From: Arcicella aurantiaca
GTDB lineage: Bacteria; Bacteroidota; Bacteroidia; Cytophagales; Spirosomataceae
DNA length: 64,000 nucleotides
Reading direction: 5' to 3'
Assembly: GCF_003148625.1 (NCBI RefSeq)
Contig: NZ_QGGO01000016.1
Coordinates: 1 to 64,000, forward strand
Each line of letters starts with the position of its first letter. The stretch's first letter is position 1. Both the position numbers and the translations under genes were made by a program. The notes below the pieces were generated by a model. The model did not search any database and was not told the origin of the DNA. It was given only the letters and a program-made list of their open reading frames with translations. This document shows, piece after piece, positions 9,801-18,901 of this stretch.

Positions 9801-11268
9801 TAATAGAATTGAGATAGTTTTCAAGATTGGTATAATCGTTTGAGGCTATCAGATTTCCATCACTTGCATTGTTAGGATTTAGCCCTTTTGAAATTTCCCA
9901 AGCATCGGGCATTCCGTCTTTATCCGTATCAATATAAGCGGTATTTGAGCCATATTTAGGGATACCCCCTACGTTTGCTGGACTATCAATTATTCCCGAA
10001 GGATGACTTACTCCTGCATCTTTTACGGCTGCATACGCTGCTCCTTCGTAAGTGGCTGTTCCTGTTTTGGTTTCATATACAATACGGGTATCAATGCCAT
10101 CACGTCTTGGTAAAATAGCCCCAACACTGTCTAAAACGGCTTTGTAAGCATCAATAGCACTTTGTACTTTAATCGTTGAAACCATTTTGAATGGTTCAGT
10201 TTGCTTGTTTGTTGCAATTAGAGCAGAAGCACGAGCGTAACTATCTTTTTGAACACCTTTCGCCCAGTTGTCAGCCGAAACATCTGGAAAACCATCAACA
10301 TAATTTCCATCAATATAAAATTTTCCTCCAAAAAGTGTATCAACCCCTGCTTCGGCGTAATAGCTGGTATAATTTAAAATTCTATTTCTTTTGTTGGAAG
10401 TTGAACTTGTGGTTAAATTACCAGCCGTAGCAGGGCCTGCTTTGTAGTAATTATTCACCATATTGATTTTTGCCCCTTCACCGCCGTAAGAAGAATTGAT
10501 ATTTCCCCAGTTATAAATCACGTTATTACGATAATCAACCAATTCTTCGCTTGGTTCATAAGGAATATAACCTTTGCGAGTTCCGCCAAAACGTGGGTTT
10601 CGAGAAGTATGATGGGCAACTAAATTATGGTGAAAAGTAGCATTTGCTCCCCCCCAAATACCTGCGTATCCGTGGTCGCCTTTATCATGTTTTGAACGAT
10701 ATAAACTTTCAGCGACAAGACACCATTGTAAGGTGAAATTTTTAATTCCATAGAAAGTAGCCGTTTCGTCAATTGACCAACTCATAGAACAGTGGTCGAT
10801 AATAATGTTTTGAAAAGCTCCATTCCAACAATTCATCGCATCGTCGTCCACTGCGTTGGCATCTCCAAAACGGCAACGAATGTAACGCACGATAATATTT
10901 GAGGCAGAAATATTTAATGTATAGCCTGTCAAACAAATACCTTCACCCGGAGCCGTTTGACCCGCAATGGTGATATTATCTTTTTTTATTGAGAGACGAC
11001 TTTGTAGTTTAATTTCTCCCGAAACTTTAAAAATAATGGTTCTATTCCCTTCGCTGATGGCATCTCGTAAACTCCCAACTCCTGCGTCATTTAAGTTGGT
11101 TACTTCATAAACTGTTCCACCACGCCCACCTATGGCATAACGCCCACCGCCTTCTGCTCCAGGAAAAGCGATTCTTTGAGAAACGCCAAAATAGGATAGC
11201 GTAAGTAGCAATAGAAAAAAAGAAAATGTTGAGGGAATAAATTTTATGATTTGAGATTGTTTTTTCAT
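6865..11268 (-). CDS. Secreted pectate lyase (PL1) - pectin methylesterase (CE8) fusion with T9SS tail
   Basis: Multidomain extracellular pectinase of 1467 aa. After a signal peptide, residues about 30-490 look like a PL1 pectate lyase beta-helix (FPGAEGGGRYAIGGRGG, VTNLNDAGVGSLRDAI) ending in the MPDAWEISKGLNP segment common after such domains. Residues about 515-840 are a CE8 methylesterase with its signature motifs QAVAL, GGQDTF, DFIFGSS and LGRPW, which include the catalytic Asp pair and Arg. Two similar Ig-like repeats (each containing PTNFEIS) follow, separated by another domain. The C-terminus has a Por-secretion-type sorting tail (NLAEGVYLLQY...FKFIKL). De-esterification and chain cleavage in one chain suit methylated homogalacturonan. 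The 5' neighbour is a DUF5123-type lipoprotein gene. Confidence 0.92.
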   Translation of the reverse strand: MKKQSQIIKFIPSTFSFFLLLLTLSYFGVSQRIAFPGAEGGGRYAIGGRGGTVYEVTNLNDAGVGSLRDAISEGNRTIIFKVSGEIKLQSRLSIKKDNITIAGQTAPGEGICLTGYTLNISASNIIVRYIRCRFGDANAVDDDAMNCWNGAFQNIIIDHCSMSWSIDETATFYGIKNFTLQWCLVAESLYRSKHDKGDHGYAGIWGGANATFHHNLVAHHTSRNPRFGGTRKGYIPYEPSEELVDYRNNVIYNWGNINSSYGGEGAKINMVNNYYKAGPATAGNLTTSSTSNKRNRILNYTSYYAEAGVDTLFGGKFYIDGNYVDGFPDVSADNWAKGVQKDSYARASALIATNKQTEPFKMVSTIKVQSAIDAYKAVLDSVGAILPRRDGIDTRIVYETKTGTATYEGAAYAAVKDAGVSHPSGIIDSPANVGGIPKYGSNTAYIDTDKDGMPDAWEISKGLNPNNASDGNLIASNDYTNLENYLNSITGDTGTGTIVGGSGSNNPIIDLMGYDAVVAKDGTGSFKTVQDAINSVVINGTKAFRIFIKNGKYLEKVTIASNKPFIHLIGESAAKTIISWNDYSGKIVSGVTIGTSTSTTLAVKAADCLLMNLTIENSTGDSPQAVALSLEADRDIVKSCILLGGQDTFLANGDGKRQYIKNTYIDGVVDFIFGSSTAVFDSCVIYAKDRVDKLSGSYITAANTPSGQAYGYVFRNCTLPSNTGVTAYVLGRPWQNDASTADAAKKNNKVVFLNSVYGDKIIKSEGWSTWDSGTNTSLITYAEYKPKKYNGISANISSRVAWSKQLSDAEANPYLSNSIVFNNWEPCTSVTDLCKTTTPEIAVVNLKVKKGADLSIPTTFNWNVVWAMKDLKYELLRSTDNKATFSAVKTITATTDTLINFNTSDDAPAANKQFYYILKVSKSGLKTYFSDTISVSSIPTITVSGSPKDFLQGMGTPSIPQVYSLAGVNLAENLTIKVPTNFEISVDGGKTWNNDQRQIVLSITNGSFGPTNVQVRLNANVAGTYTGIITHTSTGATTQNININGITQKDPLPVTQTLAFWSMNVNNADSLALRAKGVIPQTPTLKRLTLSNGSVIAPYSILHGQCIAPSADGGGLWTTAGGGNANNLHRGIYEQFVIKAQANFSVKVDSLILKSSLYQAATGKLAVVYSKSAFKADSTDVSGGILPDGTPMLSAANGAFATPLILASDPASTTTLYKMALKGNEGINLASGDSLTVRLYYSTGSGSTGRYAKIKDLQLKGSSKDLTVKPPVVTITSALNDFLMTEGQAVAVQNYTISAENLTSDITITAPTNFEISSDAKTWASILKLTSTLGKLAQTTVSIRPIQTLKSGTYSGEIVHTTQGAVAQNIPVKSLVTLPLSTENESLETTITVNPNPVQNILKVSHPNGLIHDSLSIYSLGGTKINTFMIQHGSTSTSINVSNLAEGVYLLQYQSENGNKAFKFIKL

Positions 11269-11344
11269 AGTTTTAGATTTTTGAAATTAAATCAATTGTC
11301 TGTAAATCAAATAGTTATTTTGTTTTAGATTTTAAATTGGCTTT

Positions 11345-11375
11345 AAAAAAAGCTCCCCAAAAATCAGGGAGCTTT
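11345..11375 (-). terminator. Terminator after the DUF5123-type gene
   Basis: Read on the minus strand, AAAGCTCCC and GGGAGCTTT form a 9-bp stem followed directly by a T-run. It lies just downstream of the gene ending at 11402 and upstream of the pectate lyase gene, which suggests the latter has its own promoter or depends on read-through. Confidence 0.8.
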
Positions 11376-11401
11376 GTAAATAAATCCAACTTAATCTATC
11401 T

Positions 11402-13081
11402 TTATTTTATTCTCCAACGTGGGTCTCCAGTGTCTTTTCTTCCTGCAAATCCCAAATCTTTAAAATTAAAATTCAAATCAGCATTTGGGCTTACCCATAA
11501 ATCTGTTGCCGTTTTGGCATACACCGTTGTTGGGAAACCTGTAATTTCTGTTCCTGCTACAAACGTTAAAGTGCTTAATCCGTAAGTGTTTTCTACGGTG
11601 AAATTTGTTGTTGCAAGTGACGTAGCCGATTTTGCCCGTATCGAAACCGCAGTAGGCGTACCTGCTTGGTCCCAAGCTCCACCCCAAACACAATTTGATA
11701 TTTTTATACCATTGGTTACGTTGTTGGTTGCTGCGGTTGTGCCTCTCCAGTTAAATAATAGCACCGAAGTATTGGTATTTGAACCAACTTCATTTAGTGT
11801 ACAATCAGAAATTAATACAGATTTTGAGCTTTGTCTCGAAGTCAAGAAAATATTAATTTTACTAAACGTACTATTTTGAATCGCAATATTATCAACTGCC
11901 GCCATGCCTGTTCCGTCAGTGTCAGTTGTTAAAATACCATAATTTCCGATTTGATAAACAATTGAATTTTTGATATTGAAATTGGTTAAGAAAAACTTTG
12001 TTCTCATTCTCAATACGCCACGCATATTTGATAAAATACAATTATCAAAAGTCAATTCTTTTAATAACGTAACTGAGGCTCTATCAGGATTGAAAACATA
12101 ACTCGCACCAATATCAGCACCTTTAATTTCAACATTTGAAAAACGGATATAATCTATCGTTGAACCATCGGCAATAACCCCACCTCCAGAGGTAGTAATA
12201 ATGGTTTTTTGTTCTCCAAAACCATAGGCACTTGTTATCCAAACCGACTTTGTAAATGCGGTTGTTGGCATGGTATAAGTAGCTCCTTTTTTCAAAACAA
12301 TGATACCTCCATCAACAGCGTTTGATAAGGCAGTATTCAGAGCAGTTGGGTCGTCACTTTCAGAAAGGTCAATTACATTTGACTGTTTTGTGTCAACTGC
12401 TTGTTTGATAGTGGTATAATTATCCCAGCCTTGCACTTTTCCTGTGGCATCATAAATAGCTAATTGATAGGTGGTTTCTGGCAATAATTTCTTTACGATG
12501 GTAATACCTGTTTTTTGGTCGGCATCGCTAACGTCATAAGATGCCAAAGGATTGGCTAATTTCAAGTCTGTTTTAGCAAATACCTTTACTTTAGCAACTT
12601 TAATTCCAGTAGAAATATTCCATTTTACTCGTGCAGACACATCTAATAAATCTGCTGATGTTGGAACAATAAGAATACTTGGAAATTTATCTGTTTTTAC
12701 GCTTCCTAAGTCAGAAACTTTACTATTATAGATGGCATCTGCGGCTAAAGCGGTGGCTCTGACCTGATAAAGGGTATTCCAAAAAAGAGATTCTCCTTTT
12801 AACAGTTTTTCATTAACTACCACATAGTTTGTATCGGCATTTATTTTATAATCAACCGTTTTAAAAGTATCTCTACTAACTTCTATGGCATATCCTGTGG
12901 CTGTTTTTGCCCCTGCCATATTGACAATAATGGTATTATTGAGGACTGATAAATCTTTTTTCAGTACAGGCATAAAAAGGCGAGTTTGTTGCACAAGCTC
13001 TTCTTCTGGCTTGCAGGCAAGTAATAAACTAACGCCTGCAAATGCTACCCAAAATGATTTTATTATATGACTTTTATTCAT
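11402..13081 (-). CDS. DUF4957/DUF5123-type surface lipoprotein of pectin loci
   Basis: Predicted surface lipoprotein of 559 aa. The start at 13081 is chosen because it gives a clean signal peptide with lipobox Cys23 (SLLLAC); an upstream in-frame ATG would add eight residues. Residues about 25-220 look like fibronectin-type or DUF4957-like modules (ATGYAIEVSRDTF). From about residue 250 the sequence has short repeated Asn/Ser-rich strands typical of a right-handed parallel beta-helix (VLKKGATYTMP, NVEIKGADIG, FDNCILSNMRG), and it ends in a DUF5123-like region (FKDLGFAGRKDTGDPRWR). Such proteins accompany pectate lyases in Bacteroidota pectin loci. Whether it binds or cleaves polygalacturonate is not visible here. 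Confidence 0.75.
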   Translation of the reverse strand: MNKSHIIKSFWVAFAGVSLLLACKPEEELVQQTRLFMPVLKKDLSVLNNTIIVNMAGAKTATGYAIEVSRDTFKTVDYKINADTNYVVVNEKLLKGESLFWNTLYQVRATALAADAIYNSKVSDLGSVKTDKFPSILIVPTSADLLDVSARVKWNISTGIKVAKVKVFAKTDLKLANPLASYDVSDADQKTGITIVKKLLPETTYQLAIYDATGKVQGWDNYTTIKQAVDTKQSNVIDLSESDDPTALNTALSNAVDGGIIVLKKGATYTMPTTAFTKSVWITSAYGFGEQKTIITTSGGGVIADGSTIDYIRFSNVEIKGADIGASYVFNPDRASVTLLKELTFDNCILSNMRGVLRMRTKFFLTNFNIKNSIVYQIGNYGILTTDTDGTGMAAVDNIAIQNSTFSKINIFLTSRQSSKSVLISDCTLNEVGSNTNTSVLLFNWRGTTAATNNVTNGIKISNCVWGGAWDQAGTPTAVSIRAKSATSLATTNFTVENTYGLSTLTFVAGTEITGFPTTVYAKTATDLWVSPNADLNFNFKDLGFAGRKDTGDPRWRIK

Positions 13082-13156
13082 TTTTCTTCTGTTAAATACT
13101 TTCACTTAAATGATAATTAAGTAATGATGCAAAATTAAAATACACTTGAAGATTTC

Positions 13157-13220
13157 ATAAATCATTGATAATCAGGCTTATGAAAATGCTAAATCCTAAC
13201 ACCTAAATTCCAAGTCCTAA
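13157..13220 (-). repeat. AACACCTAAAT-type intergenic repeat, copy A
   Basis: This stretch of about 64 nt sits directly after the stop codon of the susD gene. It aligns with 41761-41818, which sits directly after a fecR stop; both begin CATAA and contain ATTGATA, ATGCTAA and CAACACCTA or TAACACCTA. It looks like a small dispersed intergenic repeat of unknown role. Confidence 0.45.
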
Positions 13221-15038
13221 TTACTGAAACTGATAGCCGTCGTTTGCTAATTTGCCTTGGCTATTGGTGATGGCTTCGGAAGGTATTGGGAAAATATAAC
13301 GAGCCACACCTTTGGCTGGGCCAGAATTATAGTGTTTATCCCAATCTTTCAGAATCCATTCGCCGTATCCTGTGGTAGTTTTCATACTTGCCAAAAATGA
13401 TACTTTTGTCCACGTAGCATCGGGAGTTCCAATGAATTTTCTGCTCGGATTTAAAATGGTGAATACGCCACTTGTGTTACGTTTCCAGTACATAAAATCT
13501 GGTAAATCAGCATATTGACCTGTTCCTGTTGTGGCAGCGTCAGCCATTTGCTTTAAAATATTTACGGTTTCTTCTGATTTTTTAGCGTATAAATTCCAAC
13601 GAATCAATTCATATTTACGAATCATTTCACCGCCAAATTCCCATGCTCTTTCGTTAACAATTGCATCAAAAAATGATGATTTACTTTTGGCAATGTTTGA
13701 TACATACGTTTCAACTTTATCCGACCAATATTTAGAAGCAAATGCTCTTTGTCTCACTCGTTTTAAAGCATCTTGTGCAAGTGCAGTTGGACCATTTAAT
13801 TCATTTTCTGCTTCCGACAACATCAATAAAACATCAGAATAACGCAACATTGGCCAGTTGATACCTGTACCTTTTGCTGAAGAAATACCCGGAGCTTTAT
13901 CTAATGACCAACGGCTCCATTTACCTTGAGCGATATTTAGGGAGTTATTGACAAAAATTTGTTGACCGCTTGTGTTAATTTTATACAAAGCACAAGTAAC
14001 ATCACGACGAACGTCCAAAGTATCAAAAGAAAAATAATACGACGGAGGCATTGACATATAATTACTTCCAGAACCATAACTATGTGAAGCCGTAGCTCCG
14101 CCATCTACTGTAATTCCGATGTTCCAACCTACATCTCCGTTACCATTGGCAAAAGGAATTTCAAAAAGAATATCGCTATTAGTAGGCGTAATTAATTTTG
14201 CTTCATTTAGAAAAACCTGACGGAAATCTGTTGGTAAAGCACGGTCTTTTAAAGTAACCAATTTTTGAGCGTATGTTTTGGCAATTTTGTAGTAATCTAA
14301 ATAGTCAGATTTACGTTCCATTTTTAGGGCAGGAGTCAAATAATATCCACCTCTTTGTAATGCCAAACGAGCTATCATTCCCAAAGTAAATTCACGGTTT
14401 ACTTGCTCAATACCAAAACTTGTTTCGTCAGCCCAAGACATTTTAGGTTCAATTTCAATCAAATCTTGAATACATTGCGTAAGAATAACGTTGCGGTCTT
14501 CTTTGGCTAAAAAGAAATCATTTCCTGCCTTCGGAGCATCACGAACATTGGGAACGTCACCAAAATAAAATGCTAACATACTATACCAATAAGCTCTGAT
14601 GGTATAGGCTTCACCGAGCATATTATTCATTTTTTTAGCACTTGCTATATCAGCCGAATTCAAGACTTCACTTGCCAAAATTCCTTCAATAGCAACATTA
14701 CAGTTACGAATAGCCGTGTAAGCAGCATTCCAAACAATTTTCAAATCTGCGTTTGAAGAATTGGCGTTCAAATCCCAAATTTCATAACGAGCTCCCGTTG
14801 CTCCCCATCCACTTTGGCGTTCAATGTCGGTATTACCTGTCATATTATTCGACAAACGAGAACGAAACGCATCTTGTCCGAATGGCTCATAAATGGCATT
14901 TACGCCTTTTCGGGCATCGTCCACATTGGAATAAATATATTTTGTATCAAAAGTTGAAGGAGAGTCTGGTTCTAAAAAGTCTTTGCAGGAAGTCAAAAAC
15001 ATCGACAAGCCTGCGATTAAAAACATATATTTTTTCAT
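13221..15038 (-). CDS. SusD/RagB family glycan-binding lipoprotein
   Basis: Second SusD of the pectin locus, 605 aa from the start at 15038. That start gives signal peptide MKKYMFLIAGLSMF with lipobox Cys18 (FLTSC); an in-frame ATG at 15062 would add eight residues. It shows typical RagB/SusD segments: FLEPDSPSTFDT at the mature N-terminus, GEAYTIRAYWYSMLAFYFGDVP, and the C-terminal NERAWEFGGEMIRKYELIRWNL. It pairs with the STN-type SusC encoded 55 nt upstream. It sequence-differs clearly from the SusD at 1257, so the two systems probably bind different oligosaccharides. Confidence 0.93.
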   Translation of the reverse strand: MKKYMFLIAGLSMFLTSCKDFLEPDSPSTFDTKYIYSNVDDARKGVNAIYEPFGQDAFRSRLSNNMTGNTDIERQSGWGATGARYEIWDLNANSSNADLKIVWNAAYTAIRNCNVAIEGILASEVLNSADIASAKKMNNMLGEAYTIRAYWYSMLAFYFGDVPNVRDAPKAGNDFFLAKEDRNVILTQCIQDLIEIEPKMSWADETSFGIEQVNREFTLGMIARLALQRGGYYLTPALKMERKSDYLDYYKIAKTYAQKLVTLKDRALPTDFRQVFLNEAKLITPTNSDILFEIPFANGNGDVGWNIGITVDGGATASHSYGSGSNYMSMPPSYYFSFDTLDVRRDVTCALYKINTSGQQIFVNNSLNIAQGKWSRWSLDKAPGISSAKGTGINWPMLRYSDVLLMLSEAENELNGPTALAQDALKRVRQRAFASKYWSDKVETYVSNIAKSKSSFFDAIVNERAWEFGGEMIRKYELIRWNLYAKKSEETVNILKQMADAATTGTGQYADLPDFMYWKRNTSGVFTILNPSRKFIGTPDATWTKVSFLASMKTTTGYGEWILKDWDKHYNSGPAKGVARYIFPIPSEAITNSQGKLANDGYQFQ

Positions 15039-15093
15039 ATTCTGAAATGATTGAATTAGCATTTATGTAAATTATAAAGGTATTTTACCTCAA

Positions 15094-18000
15094 TTAAAAG
15101 GTAATACTAAGCCCTACTGTATATGAACGGCTTCTTGGAAATGACGAATTATCGATACCCGGTGTAAGTGCAGAGGTACTATTTTTTGCGGTACTTACTT
15201 CAGGGTCATAACCAGAATATTTTGTCCAAATATGTAGGTTGTTGCCAGTTACATAAAATCTACATTGTGACATACCCAATCTGCCGATTATACTTTTTGG
15301 TAAAGAATAACCAATATTTACATTGTTTAAACGAATGAACGAACCGTCTTCAACTGCCCAAGAGTGAATAATTGCCTGTGAGTCATTGAAAGTAAAAGGT
15401 GACCAAATCGTTTTGTTGGCATTTATTTCTGCTAATTGTGCCAAATCTGTGACAATGCCACCTGCAACGCCTGTGTATTTCCCGTCAATATCTAAATATG
15501 TAAAACGGTTATCCAAACTCATCGCATCTGTTAAATTTCCGTAAGTCACACGGCGAAATTGGTTATACTGAATTTTTCCTGCGTTATAGACATCATTGCC
15601 ATACGACCAGTTAAAGAAAACGGAGGCATCAAAACCTTTGTAACGTCCATTAAACCCAAAACCTCCTTGTGCTTTTGGTAACGTGTTTCCAATTACTTGA
15701 CGGTCGCTGGCATTGATGACACCATCTCCATTCAAGTCTTTCAACTTTAAAAACCCTGGACGTATAGCGGTATTTCCAGTGATAGTTGTGGAGTTGGTAA
15801 TTCCTTCTTTAAGAATATATTTTTTAGTGGCTACGTCATAACTTGAAAAGTCATTAGTAGAATAAAAACCATCTGTTACATAGCCGTAAACATCCCCTAT
15901 TGTTCCGCCAACTTTCAAATAAAAGTCTTCTTGTTCTCTTAAATCTGTACTTGCCCAACCCGACTGGATGAATCTTTCAGTTGTTCCGTCTAATTCAAGA
16001 ATTTTGGCTTTGTTTACCCCAATATTGAAGTTTGTAGAGAATGAATAATCCGATTTATCAACAAGGTAAGCTGTTAAACCTAATTCAATCCCCCTGTTTG
16101 AAGTACTACCTACGTTGTTCCATTGTTTGGTAAATCCAGAACTTGAAGGAATGGCAGACTGTAATAATAAATCTTTGGTTACATTTTCATATAAGTCTAA
16201 ACTACCCGTTAAACGTTGTTTGAAAAGTGAGAAATCTAAACCAATATTGGTGGTTACGGTAGTTTCCCATTTCAAATTCGGATTGTATAAAACTGTTCCA
16301 ACTGGCGTGTAATATACGTTATCGGCATTGCCAAATCCAGGGCCTCTTAGTGTTGTAGTTTCAAATAAAGGTTTTGTGGAAGTTGGGTCAATACGGTCGT
16401 TTCCTGTTGCTCCATAACTGGCACGTAATTTCAACTCGTCCAAAGATTTGAAAGATTTGAATAATTCTGTTTCAGAGATTTTCCAACCTAAAGCTAAAGC
16501 AGGGAAAAAACCAACTCTATTGGCTTCACTGAATTTACTTGAAGCATCGGCACGGAAAGTTACGGTTGCTAAATAACGGTCTTTGAATTGATAATTAACT
16601 CTACCAAATCCTGATATTCTGTTGGCGTCAGTATTTTCAATGGCGTATTGGCGGTCAGTTCTACCTAAAGCCATGTTTGCAAATAAATCTTGCGGTGCTA
16701 TTGAAGCTCTGTAATCTTCTGTACGAATAAAACTCTGATTTCCACCGACGGTATAAATCTCTTGTCCTAATAAAAAATCTAATTTATGATTTCCCATTCC
16801 AGACATTTGAAAACCTAAAGTGTTTAACCAACGTAAAGAATTAGTTTCTGTTTGCGTTTTTTCTCCGACAGGCAAGCTACCGCCGTTATTGAATGATTCG
16901 CCTGTAAGTGGGCCATAAAAACGAAGACTTTTGTCATACGTTTTAGAACCCGTTATGGTCGTTTTAAAATCCAAACCTTTCAAGATAGTCCATGTCAAGC
17001 CAGCATTTAAAACATAATCATTGGTGTTTTTCTTTCTCCAATCTTGTGCAACTAATTTAGTTGGACTCACCAAAGCTGTAAGGAATGAAGCGAAATCGTC
17101 ATCTGTACTTGCACCACCCAAATCAATATCCAATTGGTCGGCAATACCGTTGATTGGACGAGTTTGAATGGCATCTTTGATACTTAATTGAGCTCCTGCC
17201 GTACCTGCACCGTCAACGATTGTACTTGTAATACGTGTTGAGGCATCAAATTTTAAGTTTTTTGAAATTTTCTGATTTATTTTAAAATTCAAAACATTAC
17301 GAGTATATCCAGAACCAGTTAATAAGCCTTGGTCAGTATTGTTGGTGATACTTAAATTAAACATCGTGTTTTCATTTCCACCACCAATACTTACGTTATG
17401 TTGTTGGGACATTCTTGGCGAACCAAATAATTCATCTTGCCAATCTGTTCCTTTTTGGGTTTTATATAAATCGTAGTCACCGTATTTGCCAAAGTATTTT
17501 TCCATACTTGCCAAAGTTGCTGTACTTCCCAATTTAGCCTTTTCATAATTTGCCATTACATATTCATAAGGTGATAAAACCTTGTAGGCTCTGTTTGAAG
17601 GCAATTTTTTGAATTGAAAGAATCCGTTATAAGAAACGCTTGTTCTACCTGATTTTGGTTTTTTAGTCGTAATAACTACCACACCATTTGATGCTTGAGC
17701 TCCATAAATTGCCGTAGAAGCGGCATCTTTCAAAACGTTGATTGATTCAATATCTGATGGTGGAACATCCTTAATACTACTTACAATAAAACCATCAACC
17801 ACAAATAATGGTGAATTATCTTGCGTGATTGAACCTCCCCCACGTACACGAATTACCACATCAGCATCTGGCGAACCATCGGTTGTTTGTACACTCACCC
17901 CTGCTAAACGTCCTGTCATGGCTTGGGCAGCACTTGTAAGCGGAATATTTCTAATATCTCTTGCAGACATTGAAGCCACCGAACCTGTATTGTCTGTTTT

Positions 18001-18708
18001 TTTGACAACGCCATATCCGTCACTTACCACAGAAACTTCATCTAAAATACTATTGTCATTTACAAAAGAGACATTTATTTCAGTACGGTCATCCACCGAA
18101 ATTTCCTGAGTTTTCATGCCAATAAATGAAAAAACTAAGGTAGAATTTTTGGGTGCAGTAATGCTATAATTCCCTTTTGAGTCGGAAGTCGTACCTTTTG
18201 ACGAGCCTTTTACCTTAATAGAAACGCCAGGAAGAGGTTCACCTGTCTCTGAATCCACGATTTTTCCTTTGATGGGATTGTCGATGACTGCTTTTCGCAT
18301 TTCGATTTCTTCATTACTGGGAGTATTCCCTTTTTCTTCCGAAGAAACTAAAGGCGTAAGTACAACTGCATCATGTACCACTTTATAACCAATATTTAAT
18401 GGCGGTAAAAAGCGACCCAATACATTTTGTAATTTTTCATTGTTGGCGGTTAAGCTCAGATTATTTAATTGTGTAAAATTGTTTTTTGAACTAAAAACAA
18501 AAGTTACACCCGATTCCCGTTGTAGTTCGTTCAATACACCTTTGATATTGGTGTTTTTGATAGAGACTGTTACAGTCTTGCTCAGAATTTCTTGGGCAAG
18601 CGTTTCTTTGGCATACGCAACCACCGCAAAGGCTATGACAAAGGCAAACTGTATGACAGTTATCCGCATGATTTTTAAAATTGTTGTCTTAATAAATTGT
18701 TTTTCCAT
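15094..18708 (-). CDS. SusC/RagA family TonB-dependent receptor with STN signalling domain
   Basis: Outer-membrane importer of 1204 aa from the start at 18708 (MEKQFIKTTILKIMR). That start is preferred over 18810 because it precedes the signal peptide directly. After the signal peptide an STN domain (about residues 55-110, VSIKNTNIKGVLNELQRESGVTF) can contact a FecR anti-sigma protein. It is followed by a carboxypeptidase-regulatory-like domain (IKGKIVDSETGEPLPGVSIKV), a plug domain (LFVVDGFIV, ASTAIYGAQASNGV) and a barrel ending VGLSITF. The fecR and ECF sigma genes lie immediately upstream on the same strand, giving a complete cell-surface signalling module for the pectin locus. Confidence 0.94.
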   Translation of the reverse strand: MEKQFIKTTILKIMRITVIQFAFVIAFAVVAYAKETLAQEILSKTVTVSIKNTNIKGVLNELQRESGVTFVFSSKNNFTQLNNLSLTANNEKLQNVLGRFLPPLNIGYKVVHDAVVLTPLVSSEEKGNTPSNEEIEMRKAVIDNPIKGKIVDSETGEPLPGVSIKVKGSSKGTTSDSKGNYSITAPKNSTLVFSFIGMKTQEISVDDRTEINVSFVNDNSILDEVSVVSDGYGVVKKTDNTGSVASMSARDIRNIPLTSAAQAMTGRLAGVSVQTTDGSPDADVVIRVRGGGSITQDNSPLFVVDGFIVSSIKDVPPSDIESINVLKDAASTAIYGAQASNGVVVITTKKPKSGRTSVSYNGFFQFKKLPSNRAYKVLSPYEYVMANYEKAKLGSTATLASMEKYFGKYGDYDLYKTQKGTDWQDELFGSPRMSQQHNVSIGGGNENTMFNLSITNNTDQGLLTGSGYTRNVLNFKINQKISKNLKFDASTRITSTIVDGAGTAGAQLSIKDAIQTRPINGIADQLDIDLGGASTDDDFASFLTALVSPTKLVAQDWRKKNTNDYVLNAGLTWTILKGLDFKTTITGSKTYDKSLRFYGPLTGESFNNGGSLPVGEKTQTETNSLRWLNTLGFQMSGMGNHKLDFLLGQEIYTVGGNQSFIRTEDYRASIAPQDLFANMALGRTDRQYAIENTDANRISGFGRVNYQFKDRYLATVTFRADASSKFSEANRVGFFPALALGWKISETELFKSFKSLDELKLRASYGATGNDRIDPTSTKPLFETTTLRGPGFGNADNVYYTPVGTVLYNPNLKWETTVTTNIGLDFSLFKQRLTGSLDLYENVTKDLLLQSAIPSSSGFTKQWNNVGSTSNRGIELGLTAYLVDKSDYSFSTNFNIGVNKAKILELDGTTERFIQSGWASTDLREQEDFYLKVGGTIGDVYGYVTDGFYSTNDFSSYDVATKKYILKEGITNSTTITGNTAIRPGFLKLKDLNGDGVINASDRQVIGNTLPKAQGGFGFNGRYKGFDASVFFNWSYGNDVYNAGKIQYNQFRRVTYGNLTDAMSLDNRFTYLDIDGKYTGVAGGIVTDLAQLAEINANKTIWSPFTFNDSQAIIHSWAVEDGSFIRLNNVNIGYSLPKSIIGRLGMSQCRFYVTGNNLHIWTKYSGYDPEVSTAKNSTSALTPGIDNSSFPRSRSYTVGLSITF

Positions 18709-18901
18709 AAATTTGCTTTGTACGATTTTGGTTTTGAAATCTACAATTACTCGATGAATTACCTTGTCAGGATGATTTGAGTTAAATTTGAGCGAAAGTG
18801 TTGGTAGCACTTTCGCTTTTTTGATTAAAATGAGTATAGTAATGTGTTAATGGTATTCAATAAGTTGAAATGTTTACTAAGAAAATTCCTCTTGCTTTGA
18901 G

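Noticed and set aside
18709-18810. Extended N-terminus for the STN-type SusC from the upstream ATG
   Set aside because: The extra 34 residues precede the signal peptide and look non-coding; ATG 18708 gives a normal signal sequence.
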